Source: Symsagittifera roscoffensis
Lineage: Eukaryota > Xenacoelomorpha > Acoela > Convolutidae
NCBI RefSeq assembly: GCF_963678635.1
Contig: NC_087062.1
Span: 93,225,845 to 93,285,844, forward strand
Direction: 5' to 3'
Length of the DNA stretch: 60,000 nt
The position numbers and the translations under genes were made by a program. Positions 18,336 through 29,460 of this stretch are shown here, piece after piece (the first letter of the stretch is position 1; the number at the start of each line of letters is the position of its first letter). The notes beneath the pieces were generated by a model. It was given only the letters and a program-made list of their open reading frames with translations. It was not told the origin of the DNA and made no database searches.

Positions 18336-18882
18336 GTGAAATTTTGACAAAGAGAAGACAAGTCGTTAATAAAAAATAGGAAACACAATGATCCGAGGAT
18401 GCTGCCTTGGGGCACGCCGCTTGTTACGGGCTTTGGATCTGAGATTTCGCTATTCACTTTGACAGATTGGGACCTGTTTGATAGATAAGATTTCAATAAT
18501 TTGATCAAATTGATCAAACTTTCACCTACTCCGTTTTTGAAAAGCTTCATCAAGAGGATACCGTGGTCAACACGGTCGAACGCATTACTAAAGTCCGTGA
18601 AAACGGTCTGCATCTCACTCGCTTCATCCTGACTTTTGTAGGCTATCTGTAACAAAGTTAATAGCTGTAGGACCGTGGATTTTTTCTTCCGAAACCCATG
18701 TTGTGAACTATGAAATTTAGGTGATAGATGTTCGTATAATCTCCTAAATATTATACGCTCTAATATTTGAAACAATGAAACAATACAAAGAACGGAGACG
18801 GGTCTATAATTTTCAATGTCACTTTATCGTCTTTTTATGAATTGGGCTGATTATAGCTGCTTTCCAGTATTCTGGAAAACGC
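18336..18882 (-). pseudogene. RT domain of the non-LTR element, truncated before the catalytic Asp pair
   Basis: The - strand frame from 18775 holds RT blocks: LERIIFRRLYEHLSPKFHSS, QHGFRKKKSTVLQLL, VFTDFSNAFDRVDHGILL (motif A) and TSGVPQGSILGSLCFLFFIN (motif B). After NDLSSLCQNF the match ends at about 18336 and the frame runs into unrelated sequence. The upstream piece (FPEYWKAAIISPIHKK, about 18840-18880) is in another frame, so there is a frameshift near 18800. Confidence 0.7.
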
Positions 18883-19780
18883 CTATTTTGAATAATTTTA
18901 GAAAATATTTGATAGATAGAATGAGATAGAGATGCTTGTGTTTTAATGAACAGTACAGGCGGTAAATCGTCGGGGCCTTTACTTTTATTCGTGTTCAACG
19001 ATTGACATATTTCACGTATCTCGAGCTCAGTAAAACTAATTATATCAAGGGCTGTATTGGAATCAGGCTCTGAAAACGTACACGATTCAATGTACACAAC
19101 ACCGAAAAATTTCGAAATTAATTCTACCTTTAATGGATCGGTATCGGCGGTCTCATTTTTGTACTTCAGTATACTTGGTAAGCTTGAATTATAAAAAGCT
19201 TTAAAGTATTTAAAAAGTTTTCCCATTGATTTCTCTAACGCAGGAGACTGTTCGTAATCGGCTTTGTCCATTTCGGCGTTCGTTTTTGTCTGTTTAATTA
19301 AGTGCAAAACTTTTGGATGAGACTCGGTATATATTTTTTGAGCTGTATGTAAACGTTTAATAAGATTCGAAGTCAATTGACTTACCCAGGGCGGCAAGGA
19401 TGATCTATGTTTTGTGCGCTTTGGAATACACTTTTTGATGAGCGGGGATAACCAGTTATACCAATGATTTAGGATCACATATACCTTTGACCAACAGTAG
19501 GTGTCAATTAGGTTTTCTAGTATTTGCTCATTGAAAAAATCGTAATCAACATTGCAATAACTAAATATGGATTCTTTACTAAATTTACGACGCATAAGAT
19601 CCGATAACTCTACGTTGAAGGAGATTTCGACCAGATAATAGTTAGAAAGTTTTCCCAATTTATCGTTACTGTATAAGATATGAACATCTGTTGCATGGAT
19701 TTTGTCGCTGGTGAAGATTAAATCGAGAGTACCCGTTGAGGCAGTATTAAGCTTAACATTTTGATGAACTTCAAAATTCT
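18883..19780 (-). repeat. 898-bp tandem unit, copy 1 of 3
   Basis: Starts at CTATTTTGAATAATTTTAG and runs to the next identical start at 19781. It encodes, on the - strand, the endonuclease-RT linker and the first RT block (KSKGPDDLPPVLF). 898 is not a multiple of 3, so each junction shifts the frame. Confidence 0.95.
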
Positions 19781-20678
19781 CTATTTTGAATAATTTTAGA
19801 AAACATTTGATAGATAGAATGAGATAGAGATGCTTGTGTTTTAATGAACAGTACAGGCGGTAAATCGTCGGGGCCTTTACTTTTATTCGTGTTCAACGAT
19901 TGACATATTTCACGTATCTCGAGCTCAGTAAAACTAATTATATCAAGGGCTGTATTGGAATCAGGCTCTGAAAACGTACACGATTCAATGTACACAACAC
20001 CGAAAAATTTCGAAATTAATTCTACCTTTAATGGATCGGTATCGGCGGTCTCATTTTTGTACTTCAGTATACTTGGTAAGCTTGAATTATAAAAAGCTTT
20101 AAAGTATTTAAAAAGTTTTCCCATTGATTTCTCTAACGCAGGAGACTGTTCGTAATCGGCTTTGTCCATTTCGGCGTTCGTTTTTGTCTGTTTAATTAAG
20201 TGCAAAACTTTTGGATGAGACTCGGTATATATTTTTTGAGCTGTATGTAAACGTTTAATAAGATTCGAAGTCAATTGACTTACCCAGGGCGGCAAGGATG
20301 ATCTATGTTTTGTGCGCTTTGGAATACACTTTTTGATGAGCGGGGATAACCAGTTATACCAATGATTTAGGATCACATATACCTTTGACCAACAGTAGGT
20401 GTCAATTAGGTTTTCTAGTATTTGCTCATTGAAAAAATCGTAATCAACATTGCAATAACTAAATATGGATTCTTTACTAAATTTACGATGCATAAGATCC
20501 GATAACTCTACGTTGAAGGAGATTTCGACCAGATAATAGTTAGAAAGTTTTCCCAATTTATCGTTACTGTATAAGATATGAACATCTGTTGCATGGATTT
20601 TGTCGCTGGTGAAGATTAAATCGAGAGTACCCGTTGAGGCAGTATTAAGCTTAACATTTTGATGAACTTCAAAATTCT
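19781..20678 (-). repeat. 898-bp tandem unit, copy 2 of 3
   Basis: Same unit, nearly identical to its neighbours. The differences noticed are one base near 19805 (AACATTTG against AATATTTG) and one near 20490 (GATGCATAAG against GACGCATAAG). The - strand reading ends NREF at the junction instead of continuing as NRRFPEYW. Confidence 0.95.
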
Positions 20679-22060
20679 CTATTTTGAATAATTTTAGAAA
20701 ATATTTGATAGATAGAATGAGATAGAGATGCTTGTGTTTTAATGAACAGTACAGGCGGTAAATCGTCGGGGCCTTTACTTTTATTCGTGTTCAACGATTG
20801 ACATATTTCACGTATCTCGAGCTCAGTAAAACTAATTATATCAAGGGCTGTATTGGAATCAGGCTCTGAAAACGTACACGATTCAATGTACACAACACCG
20901 AAAAATTTCGAAATTAATTCTACCTTTAATGGATCGGTATCGGCGGTCTCATTTTTGTACTTCAGTATACTTGGTAAGCTTGAATTATAAAAAGCTTTAA
21001 AGTATTTAAAAAGTTTTCCCATTGATTTCTCTAACGCAGGAGACTGTTCGTAATCGGCTTTGTCCATTTCGGCGTTCGTTTTTGTCTGTTTAATTAAGTG
21101 CAAAACTTTTGGATGAGACTCGGTATATATTTTTTGAGCTGTATGTAAACGTTTAATAAGATTCGAAGTCAATTGACTTACCCAGGGCGGCAAGGATGAT
21201 CTATGTTTTGTGCGCTTTGGAATACACTTTTTGATGAGCGGGGATAACCAGTTATACCAATGATTTAGGATCACATATACCTTTGACCAACAGTAGGTGT
21301 CAATTAGGTTTTCTAGTATTTGCTCATTGAAAAAATCGTAATCAACATTGCAATAACTAAATATGGATTCTTTACTAAATTTACGACGCATAAGATCCGA
21401 TAACTCTACGTTGAAGGAGATTTCGACCAGATAATAGTTAGAAAGTTTTCCCAATTTATCATTACTGTATAAGATATGAACATCTGTTGCATGGATTTTG
21501 TCGCTGGTGAAGATTAAATCGAGAGTACCCGTTGAGGCAGTATTAAGCTTAACATTTTGATGAACTTCAAAATTCTCTGTTTTTTCCAAAAATGATATTT
21601 TGGTTTCTTTAATTGATGACATGTGGCACCAACTTATTGAGGGGCAACTGAAGTCACCATAAATAAACAAATCACAATTCTTCCGCAATTTATTCATGTC
21701 TTTAAACAGGTTATTTATTTCACCTGGTTTCAGAGCATATTTTCTATTTGCAGGCGGTAGATAACAAGAGGCAACAAGCAATTTTCGTTTATCTAGCTTA
21801 ATGTAGCTTGCTACTGCCGTTCCGTTGGTATTAAAACTAAAATTTGCAGGTTCTGACGTTAACCGACTTTACGCCGTTTAATGCTCGACCGTGAGATGTT
21901 GATAGCAGCGAAGATCTTCTCTTTGACAGAAAACAGTTGTGATTTCCAAGAAAAATCTCGGATTCACGGATTTCAGTTGTAACCCATGTTGCAGACCGGC
22001 AAATGATATCAAATCACATTAAAATTATACTGTTCGAAAAAGTTTGTCTTCTTTCTAGTT
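20669..22060 (-). pseudogene. APE-type endonuclease and linker of the non-LTR element (copy A)
   Basis: The longest - strand frame (start near 21781, stop at 20669) has KLLVASCYLPPANRKYAL, then LFIYGDFSCPSISW, the GDFN-x-P-x-x-W endonuclease motif with Asn replaced by Ser. TGTLDLIFTS and LSNYYLVEISF follow, where SDHxP-type residues are expected but SNYYL is found. The N-terminal ETWL motif lies upstream (about 21960-22060) in a damaged frame. The linker runs to NTNKSKGPDDLPP, the start of RT. The enzyme would nick target DNA; the replaced residues suggest loss of function. Confidence 0.65.
20679..21576 (-). repeat. 898-bp tandem unit, copy 3 of 3
   Basis: The unit that stays joined to the endonuclease domain. 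After 21576 the sequence changes from CTCTATTTTG to CTCTGTTTTTTCC, which marks the array end. A short CTCT is shared at the breakpoint. Confidence 0.95.
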
Positions 22061-22317
22061 TAAACAAACTTCTTACATTGTAACATAGTGCTCATAGTTC
22101 TCCGGTTTTGTTTGGTAGTCATTCAGTGCAATTTCTTGCTTGGTTTTTCAGATCTAACATGTTATTTCTGATTTTTATATCCTTTGCTTCGTTTCCGCTA
22201 TCGAGTAGTTCGCGTCTTTTCTTTAACAAGTTTCGTCCCTTTCTTGGTCCTCTTTATTTAAGGATTATGATAGAAAAAATGAATATTTGTTTCCCTTGAT
22301 GTTTGGTTCATAATTTT

Positions 22318-22920
22318 TCAACATGGTTGCACGCGCAAATAATTTATCTGCGTAATAACATTTGGAAACTTCACCAAAATTTGTCTGGGTCTTTTATTAG
22401 TTGCGTTAAATTTTCCGAGTCTGCCGAAAGAAGAAATTTCCTTTGCATTTGCACCAAGAAATTTTATTGTGTAGCTTATCATTTTTTCATCGTGCTCAGA
22501 AATATTCGATTTATCAATTTTTCTGTCAGTACCCATGCTAATTTCCGGCATACCACTAAATCACAATTCTTGAGATATATCGGAACTAGATTTAACGACA
22601 CAAGAATACTTAGCTTCCAGTTGGGGAGGAGAAGGATTGCATGTAGGCCGAGATTGTGTAATCTCCAGTGACTCTTTGATGTCCTCAATGCCTTTTGACA
22701 GCTCGCTCAGATCCACAGTAGATTTTGGACGAATATCAGCACTTAGGCTCACATTGCACAGAACATTTACATTTGCGATCCTCTCCAGAAATTTGAAGAT
22801 ATCATGAAAGTATCCCATACACGAGCTATGCGTCCACTTTTCGCAGCCCTCGCACATCAGCCAGTTCTCCCCCACTGACTTGGAAGACATGGTGCAACAA
22901 TCTTGACCTCGTCGTAGCAC
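22318..22920 (-). pseudogene. ORF1 of the non-LTR element (copy A): PHD-like finger plus RRM-like domain
   Basis: The frame from 22920 has LMCEGCEKWTHSSCMGY, the central part of a PHD-type zinc finger; its first Cys pair is damaged (CCTMSS). A TGA at 22561-22563 interrupts it. The same frame then continues with FGRLGKFNATNKRPRQILVK, typical of the RRM-like ORF1 domain of CR1/Jockey/L1-type elements, to a stop at 22318. ORF1 proteins bind element RNA. Copy B at 25232-25954 has the same structure and the same TGA. Confidence 0.65.
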
Positions 22921-22960
22921 CAGACATATATTATGAAAAAGACTATTTAATAAGTTTATC

Positions 22961-23800
22961 TATTTATGTGTTCATCCGAATTCAGAATAGATCCCTAGAT
23001 GCACTGAGCCAGTTGAACTTACCCCAGAGTTCGCTTCATACCTGTAAGATCTAGACATCATGAGAAAAATAATATGGAGTAAGCACTATAGGGACTTAAT
23101 GGGATTACATATGTAAGTCTAACAGATAATTGTAATGAAACAGCAAATTGGTTGAATAAGATAGCTTGGGAAGACCTGTTTGCGGAGGGAGCATAGTTGG
23201 TGTGAGCTGGAACCCTTTTTTGTTGGCGAGATGCTGACGTGATGTGAGAATTGTTTGAGAAACAACGAAGTTATATTGAGACAAGGGCAGAAAGCCAAGC
23301 GGTGACTAAAAATATCTTCATTTTCAAGTTGGGATTCAATTAGATGATCAACTCATACGAATTGCAAGAACATTGAAAAATTGTTCAAAAATGACTGTTA
23401 GCTTGAGCGTAGACATTTGGACTAAACTATATTAACAAGAGCAGGAGAAAATTAGGAGCTGTAAATGTGGATTTGGATTTGACGTGGAAATTTTTAGCCG
23501 CGTTATGAAATTGAGGATCATGGTTTACCATTAAATGCCAAGTCTTTGTAGGGTTCTGCATTGGGTTTTTTATGCGAGAGCAAGTATTCTGTTCACATGG
23601 TAGCGATGCAACTAAACGTCCAGTCCACCCTGATTGACCAGATTTTTTCATATAAAAATTGCTTTAAATTGACTAGACAGTCAGACCACTCGTTAACACT
23701 ACAAAGTTTGTTGGGGTTGATCCTACAGAAATCTTGAAGAAATTGAAAGCCAATAAATTATGCCGGGCTCAATCAGTACGAGAAGTGCTTTATGATTGAC
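22961..23800. other. Gene-free flank of the non-LTR element, present twice
   Basis: No convincing ORF. The stretch recurs at about 25990-26830. It may be the 5' UTR of the element or unrelated flanking DNA carried along by the duplication. Short, broken coding-like pieces are seen on the + strand but I cannot assign them. Confidence 0.5.
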
Positions 23801-23974
23801 TTTGACATATTTCACGAATCTCGAGCTCAATAAAACTAATTATATCAAGGACTATATTGGAATCAGGTTCGGGTGGCTCTGAAAACGTACACGATTCAAT
23901 GTACACAGAAGCGAAAAGTTTCGAAATTAATTCTACCTTTAATGGATTGATATCGGCGGTATCATTTTTGTACT

Positions 23975-25076
23975 TCAGTATACTTGGTAAGCTTGAATTA
24001 TAAAAAGCTTTAAAGTATTTAAAAGTTTTCCCCTTGATTTCTCTGTCGCAGGAGACTGTTCATAATCGGCTTTCTCCATTTCGGCGTTCGTTTTTGTCTG
24101 TTCTTTTAAGTGCAAATTTTTTGGATGAGACTCGCTATATATTTGAGCTGTATGTAAACGTTTAATAAGATTCGAAGTCAATTGACTTATCCAGGGCGGC
24201 AAGGATGATCTATGTTTTGTGCGCTTTGGAATACACTTTTTGATGAGCGGGGATAACCAGTTATACCAATGATTTAGGATCACATATACCTTTGACCAAC
24301 AGTAGGTGTCAATTAGGTTTTCTATTATTTGCTCATTGAAAAAATCGTAATCAACATTGCAATAACTAAATATGGATTCTTTACTAAATTTACGACGCAT
24401 AAGATCCGATAACTCTACGTTGAAAGAGATTTCGACCAGATAATAGTTAGAAAGTTTTCCCAATTTATCGTTACTGTATAAGATATGAACATCTGTTGCA
24501 TGGATTTTGTCGCTGGTGAAGATTAAATCGAGAGTACCCGTTGAGGCAGTATTAAGCTTAACATTTTGATGAACTTCAAAATTCTCTGTTTTTTCCAAAA
24601 ATGATATTTTGGCTTCTTTAATTGATGACATGTGGCACCAACTTATTGAGGGGTAACTGAAGTCACCATAAATAAACAAATCACAATTCTTCCGCAATTT
24701 ATTTATGTCTTTAAACAGGTTGTTTATTTCACCTGGTTTCAGAGCATATTTTCTATTTGCAGGCAGTAGATAACAAGAGGCAACAAGCAATTTCCGTTTA
24801 TCTAGCTTAGTGTAGCTTGCTACTGCCGTTCCGTTGGTTTTAAAACTAAAATTTGCAAGTTCTGACGTTAACCGACTTTACGCCGTTTAATGTTCCACCG
24901 TGAGATGTTGATAGCAGCGAAGATCTTCTGTTTGACGGAAAACAGTTGTGATTTCCAAGAAAAATCCCGGATTCGCGGATTTCATTTGTAAGCCATGTTT
25001 CAGACAGGCAAATCATATCAAATCTCATTGGAATTATGCAGTTCGAAAAAGTTTGTCTTCTTTCTAGTTTAAACAA
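23975..25076 (-). pseudogene. APE-type endonuclease and linker (copy B)
   Basis: The 25076-24846 frame retains the endonuclease N-terminus: MICLSETWLTNEIRESGIFL. The 24790-23975 frame continues with LLVASCYLLPANRKYAL-like sequence and LFIYGDFSYPSISW, and ends in a frameshift in the linker (FIIQAYQVY). The two frames differ, so at least one indel lies near 24800-24845. Confidence 0.65.
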
Positions 25077-25231
25077 ACTTCTTACATTGTAACATAGTGC
25101 TCTTAGTTCTCTGGTTTTGTTTGGTAGTCATTCAGTGCAATTTTTTGCTTGGTTTTTCAGATCTAACATGTTATTTCTGATTTTTGTATCCTTTGCTTCG
25201 TTTCCGCTTTCGAGTAGTTCGCGTCTTTTCT

Positions 25232-25954
25232 TTAACAAGTTTCGTCCCTTTCTTGGTCCTCTTTATTTAAGGATTTTGATAGAAAAAATGAATATTTGTT
25301 TCCCTTGATGTTTGGTTCATAATTTTTCAACTTGGTTGCACGCGCAAATAATTTATCTGGCGTAATAACATTTGGAAACTTCCCCAAAATTTGTCTGGGT
25401 CTTTTATTAGTTGCGTTAAATTTTCCGAGTCTGCGGAAAGAAGAAATTTCCTTTGCATTTGCACCAAGAAATTTTATTGTATCGCTTATCATTTTTTCAT
25501 CGTGCTCAGAAATATTCGATTTATCAATTTTGCTGTCAGTACCCATGCTAATTTCCGGCATACCACTAAATCACAATTCTCGAGATATATCGGAACTAGA
25601 TTTAACGACACAAGAATACTTAGCTTCCAATTGGGGAGGAGAAGGATTGCATGTAGGCCGAGATTGTATGATCTCCAGTGACTCTTTGATGTCCTCAATG
25701 TCTTTTGACAGCTCGCCCAGATCCACAGTAGATTTTGGACGAATATCAGCACTTAGGCTCACGTTGCACAGAAACTTTACATTTGCGGTCCTCTCCAGAA
25801 ATTTGAAGATATCATGAGAGTATCCCATACACGAGCTATGCGTCCACTTTTCGCAGCCCTCGCACATCAGCCAGTTCTCCCCCACTGACTTGGAACACAT
25901 GATGCAACACTCTTGACTTTTAGAGGTCAATCTTGACCTCGTAGCACCAGACAT
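25232..25954 (-). pseudogene. ORF1 (copy B): PHD-like finger plus RRM-like domain
   Basis: The best copy. The start is at 25954 (MSGATRSRLTSKS). The zinc finger retains CCIMC, CEGC, HSSC and a later FLCN Cys, so all ligands of a PHD-like finger are present. One TGA (25571-25573) interrupts it at the same place as in copy A. The frame then continues through FRRLGKFNATNKRPRQILGK and TPDKLFARATKLKN (RRM-like domain) to a stop at 25232. Confidence 0.7.
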
Positions 25955-27079
25955 TTAATATGCAAAAGACTATTTAATAAGTTTATCTATTTATGTGTTC
26001 ATCCGATTTCAGAATAGATCCATAGATGCACTGAGCCAGTTGAACTTACCCCAGAGTTCGCTTCATACCTGTAAGATCTAGACATCATAAAAAAAATAAT
26101 ATAGAGTAAGCACTATAGGGACTTAATGGGATTACTTATGTAAGTCTAACAGATAATTGTATTGAAACAGCAAGTTGGTTGAATAAAATAGCTTGGGAAG
26201 ACCTGTTTGCAGAGGGAGCATAGTTGGTGTGAGCTGGAACCCTTTTTTTTGTTGGCGAGATGCTGACGTGGTGTGAGAATTGTTTGAGAAACAACGGAGT
26301 TATATTGAGACAAGGGCAGAAAGCCAAGCGGTGACTAAAAATATCTTCATTTTCAAGATAGGATTCAATTAGATGATCAACTCATACGAATTGCAAGAAC
26401 ATCGAGAAATTGTTCAAAAATGACTGTTCCCGTGAGCGTAGACATTTGGACTAAACTCTATTAACAAGAGCAGGAGAAAATTAGGAGCTGTAAATGTGGA
26501 TTTGGATTTGACGTGGGAATTTTTAGCCGCGTTATGAAGTTGAGGATCATGGCTTACCATTAAATGCCAAGTCTTTGTAGGGTTCTGCATTGGGTTCTTT
26601 ATGCGAGAGCAAGTATTCTGTTCACATGGTAGCGATGCAACTAAACGTCCAGTCCACCCTGATCGACCAGATTTTATCATATAAAAATTGCTTTAAATTG
26701 ACTAGACAGTCAGACCACTCGTTAACACTACAAAGTTTGTTGGGGTTGATCCTACAGAAATCTTGAAGAAATTGGAAGCCAATAAATTATGCCGGGCTCA
26801 ATCAGTACGAGAAGTGCTTTATGATTGACTTCGAGGAACTGAAAAGACGAATATCTAAGTAATGTGAGCAGGCGTGGATCTATGAATTTCTAGAGGGGGA
26901 CAGGGCGGATTATCAAAAAAAAATTGAAAATTTTTTCGGCCTTTTTTTTTAGCTCGACCAAATTTATTTTTCTGAGCTCTCCCAAACCACTATAAAAACC
27001 CTAATTTTTGAAAAAAAGCGGCGTTTTTAGGCACTTTTTTGGTAAATTTCGACCAAAAAATCGCGTCCAATAAAGGCGC

Positions 27080-27268
27080 TGACAATGGCAATACTTTTGG
27101 GTGATTCAGATTCCAATTTCAAATCGTAGTTTAGTTGTTGCTTTTAAATGATTTCTTTTTTGATTTTTGAGTTTTGAGTCTTTCAATTTACTAATTTGGC
27201 GGCATATTTATGTCGAAAATGTGGCAAAATTAGGTTCGGCAAAGAATAAAGTTCAAATGTCGTAGACA
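27080..27268 (-). repeat. 3' LTR of the BEL/Pao element
   Basis: 189 bp, TGACAATGGC ... GTCGTAGACA on the + strand. It matches 34079-34267 with one difference, and the 5-bp GGCGC lies directly outside. Confidence 0.95.
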
Positions 27269-27350
27269 TAGCCGGGCCCATTTGCAGGTTGCAAATTAGA
27301 AAATTGTTCGTTGAAGCTGCTGGTACGTCGTCGTTGATTGTAATGGTCAT

Positions 27351-28590
27351 CTAGTTGCTACTGTGGTCCAATACTCGCGAGAGTTTGACTGCTGGTCGGT
27401 GAAGAATCCCCCTGCTAGTTTTAATTTTGCAGGAGCGAACGATTCCGTCTGCACCTGGGAAAGTACGAAGTACCCGTCCCAGGGGCCAAAGACCTCGAGG
27501 CGTTAGTTCTTCCAGTATCCATACAAGGTCTCCTTGCTGAAGATTTTCCACTTGCTTTGTCCATTTTGTTCGGGTCGTCAAGGTTGGCAAGTAGTCTTTG
27601 AGGTATCTGTTCCAGAACTGTTGACTCAAGGCTTGAGCTTGTTTCCAAGTTCTCTTGTCCGTTGTGTGGCGAGGGAGAAACAATCTGGGAGGCAAATTGT
27701 TTGTTGGTCGTCCTAGTAGAAGGTGATTGGGTGTAAGGGGCTCGTCGTCGGTTGGGTCTGATGAGACGTGGGTTAGCGGGCGAGAATTCATCATAGCTTC
27801 AACCTCGCACGTGAAGGTTGACAGAGTTTCGTCGTCCAGTGTCCGTGTTCCAATTACTTTGTAGAAGGCAATCTTAAATGTTTTTATGAGGCGTTCCCAT
27901 GATCCACCAAAGTGAGCAGCTGCAGGTGGGTTGAACTTCCAGGTTTTATTCCAAGTAATTGGCATTGATTGTTGACGTCGTTGCTGTGTTGAATCTCAGA
28001 AAGGCTTTCCTGTAATTCCTTGTCAGCTGCAACGAAGGCTTTTCCGTAGTCAGAGAAGATGATCCTGGGTTTACCGCGTCTAGCGATGAAACGGCGTATG
28101 GCTTGTAGAGTTGAGTTTGTGTCGATTTGCTGGCATATTTCTGAATGGACTGCTCGCGTGACGAGGCAGGTGAAGAAGAGAACGTATCGCTTACTGTACT
28201 CGTCATTGTTCCGCGTGGCAAAGGGCCAAAGAAGTCAATTCCTGTTGAGTAGAAGGGGAACTGTTTTCCGATAAAGGGAGTCGTTGTAGGGGTAGATCTG
28301 CCATCAGAGGCTTCACTGGTTCCTGACGAAGGCGTCGGCAAGGTATGCATTGTCGAATAGTTTTCTTCAGATGCTTGCGTGATCTTATGATCCAAAAGTC
28401 CTGCTGAAGAATGCTTCGGGTGTGTTCCATTCCACAATGGGAATTTATTTCGTGTGTTTGCTTTATGAAGAGTTGTATTGGGTAGTTTTCTGCGTTCAGA
28501 ATGACTGGATGTCGGCTGCAAAGTAGAAGCGGGGCTTTCTGTAGTCGTCCTTTGGCACGTAAGTATCCGTGATCGTCGATGAAGGGGCAA
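27351..28590 (-). pseudogene. BEL/Pao integrase and C-terminal domain
   Basis: The 28430-28310 frame has the zinc-binding part: IRQCIPCRRLRQEPVKPLMA. A different frame carries FYSTGIDFFGPLP (first catalytic Asp), and pieces of the core follow in broken frames. The 27965-27351 frame is intact over 204 residues: FNPPAAAHFGGSWERLIKTF (with the core Glu region), EVEAMMNSRPLTHVSS, LTPNHLLLGRP and the C-terminal GDLVWILEELTPRGLWPLGR, a standard BEL/Pao C-terminus. Three or more frame changes occur. Confidence 0.75.
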
Positions 28591-28685
28591 AGAGGTTGTA
28601 GAGGGCTGCGGGGTGGAATGTCAGATTTTTTTGTCAGGCATGCTATTTCCTTGGGGAATGACTAATTCTGTGAGTGTTTAATGAT

Positions 28686-29460
28686 TCATGCGAATCCTAA
28701 GGTGAGGTCTTGAAGTGAGAGGCTCTGGCGTGTCTTCCTTTTGATGTTTTCTGCGAAGAGAAGAACATATGAAGTAACTCTGAGTGCTCTTGTCCAAGTG
28801 CTAAATCGGTTGAAGTCGATTACTGATGTTCGCGGTTGTGGGTCGTTGTCTGTCAGATGAATATCGGCTGTAGGTTGTGTTGGCGGGTGAATAGGCCAAT
28901 CTGATGATGGTCTTAACAAGAAGTCTGGTCCTTTGATCCATCGTGAATCGGTAGTCATGTCACATGCTTTGTAACCACGTGTTCCGTCGTCTGCAGGGTT
29001 GTCTTTGCTGGGCACGTATCTCCAGTCCAGTGAAGATGTTGAGTCCATGATGAAATTCAGGCGGTTGGCAATGAAGATCCGGTGTCGTTGATTCGGCGAC
29101 TTTATCCAATGAAGAACTGTTGTACTATCTGTCCATAGTGTCGTACTGTCGATTCGTATGTCATGTTGTTCTTTGATGAAACGAGACAGTTTAGCTCCGT
29201 TAGTGGCGGCTTGAAGCTCGAGATTTGGAATTGTCATTCTGCTGATGGGTGCTACTCGGGCTTTTCCAATGACGAACTTGAGTTCCGTTGTGTCGTCGTC
29301 GTATCTAATTCTGAGGTAAGCAACTGATGCTAAGGCAAGTTCGGAGGCGTCGCTGAATACATGGAGTTGGGTTTCCAGTATCTTCGTTTCTGGTTTGAAG
29401 TAAATCCGGGGCAGGCAGATGTCGTTGAATTGGCTTCGCTTGTCTATCCAATCATTGAGG
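28686..29460 (-). pseudogene. BEL/Pao RNase H region
   Basis: The frame 29237-28686 and its upstream extension show HVFSDASELALASVAY, LELQAATNGAKLSRF and TLWTDSTTVLHWIKS, the Asp/Glu/Asp pattern of a retroelement RNase H, then WRYVPSKDNPADDGTRG. It enters from RT through another frame change near 29460. The enzyme removes RNA from the RNA-DNA hybrid during reverse transcription. Confidence 0.75.

Larger units (their letters stand above)
18336..22960 (-). mobile_element. CR1/Jockey-type non-LTR retrotransposon, rearranged copy A
   Basis: Read on the - strand: ORF1 with a PHD-like finger and an RRM-like domain (22920 down to 22318), an APE-type endonuclease (about 22060-21480), a linker and RT. 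An 898-bp piece of the endonuclease-RT linker is present three times in tandem. RT ends at about 18336, just before the expected F/YADD catalytic motif, so the 3' part is missing. Non-LTR elements usually lose their 5' end, so 3' loss points to later rearrangement. Confidence 0.75.
20800..23800. repeat. 3-kb tandem duplication, unit A
   Basis: The stretch from GACATATTTCACG (20800) to about 23800 is repeated from 23801 to about 26830, with roughly 97-98 percent identity by eye. The unit includes part of the endonuclease-RT linker, ORF1, and some 840 bp of flank upstream of ORF1. Confidence 0.85.
23801..26830. repeat. 3-kb tandem duplication, unit B
   Basis: Second copy of the 20800-23800 unit. 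The junction near 23800 joins TATGATTGACTT (flank) to GACATATTTCACG (linker), and both sides carry GATTGAC, so a short identity may have mediated the event. This unit differs from copy A by small indels, for example a 12-bp insertion near 23867. Confidence 0.85.

Noticed and set aside
22108-22671. + strand frames of 63-122 codons (and their copies at 25117-25817)
   Set aside because: Antisense to ORF1 of the non-LTR element; the - strand carries the PHD and RRM-like motifs.
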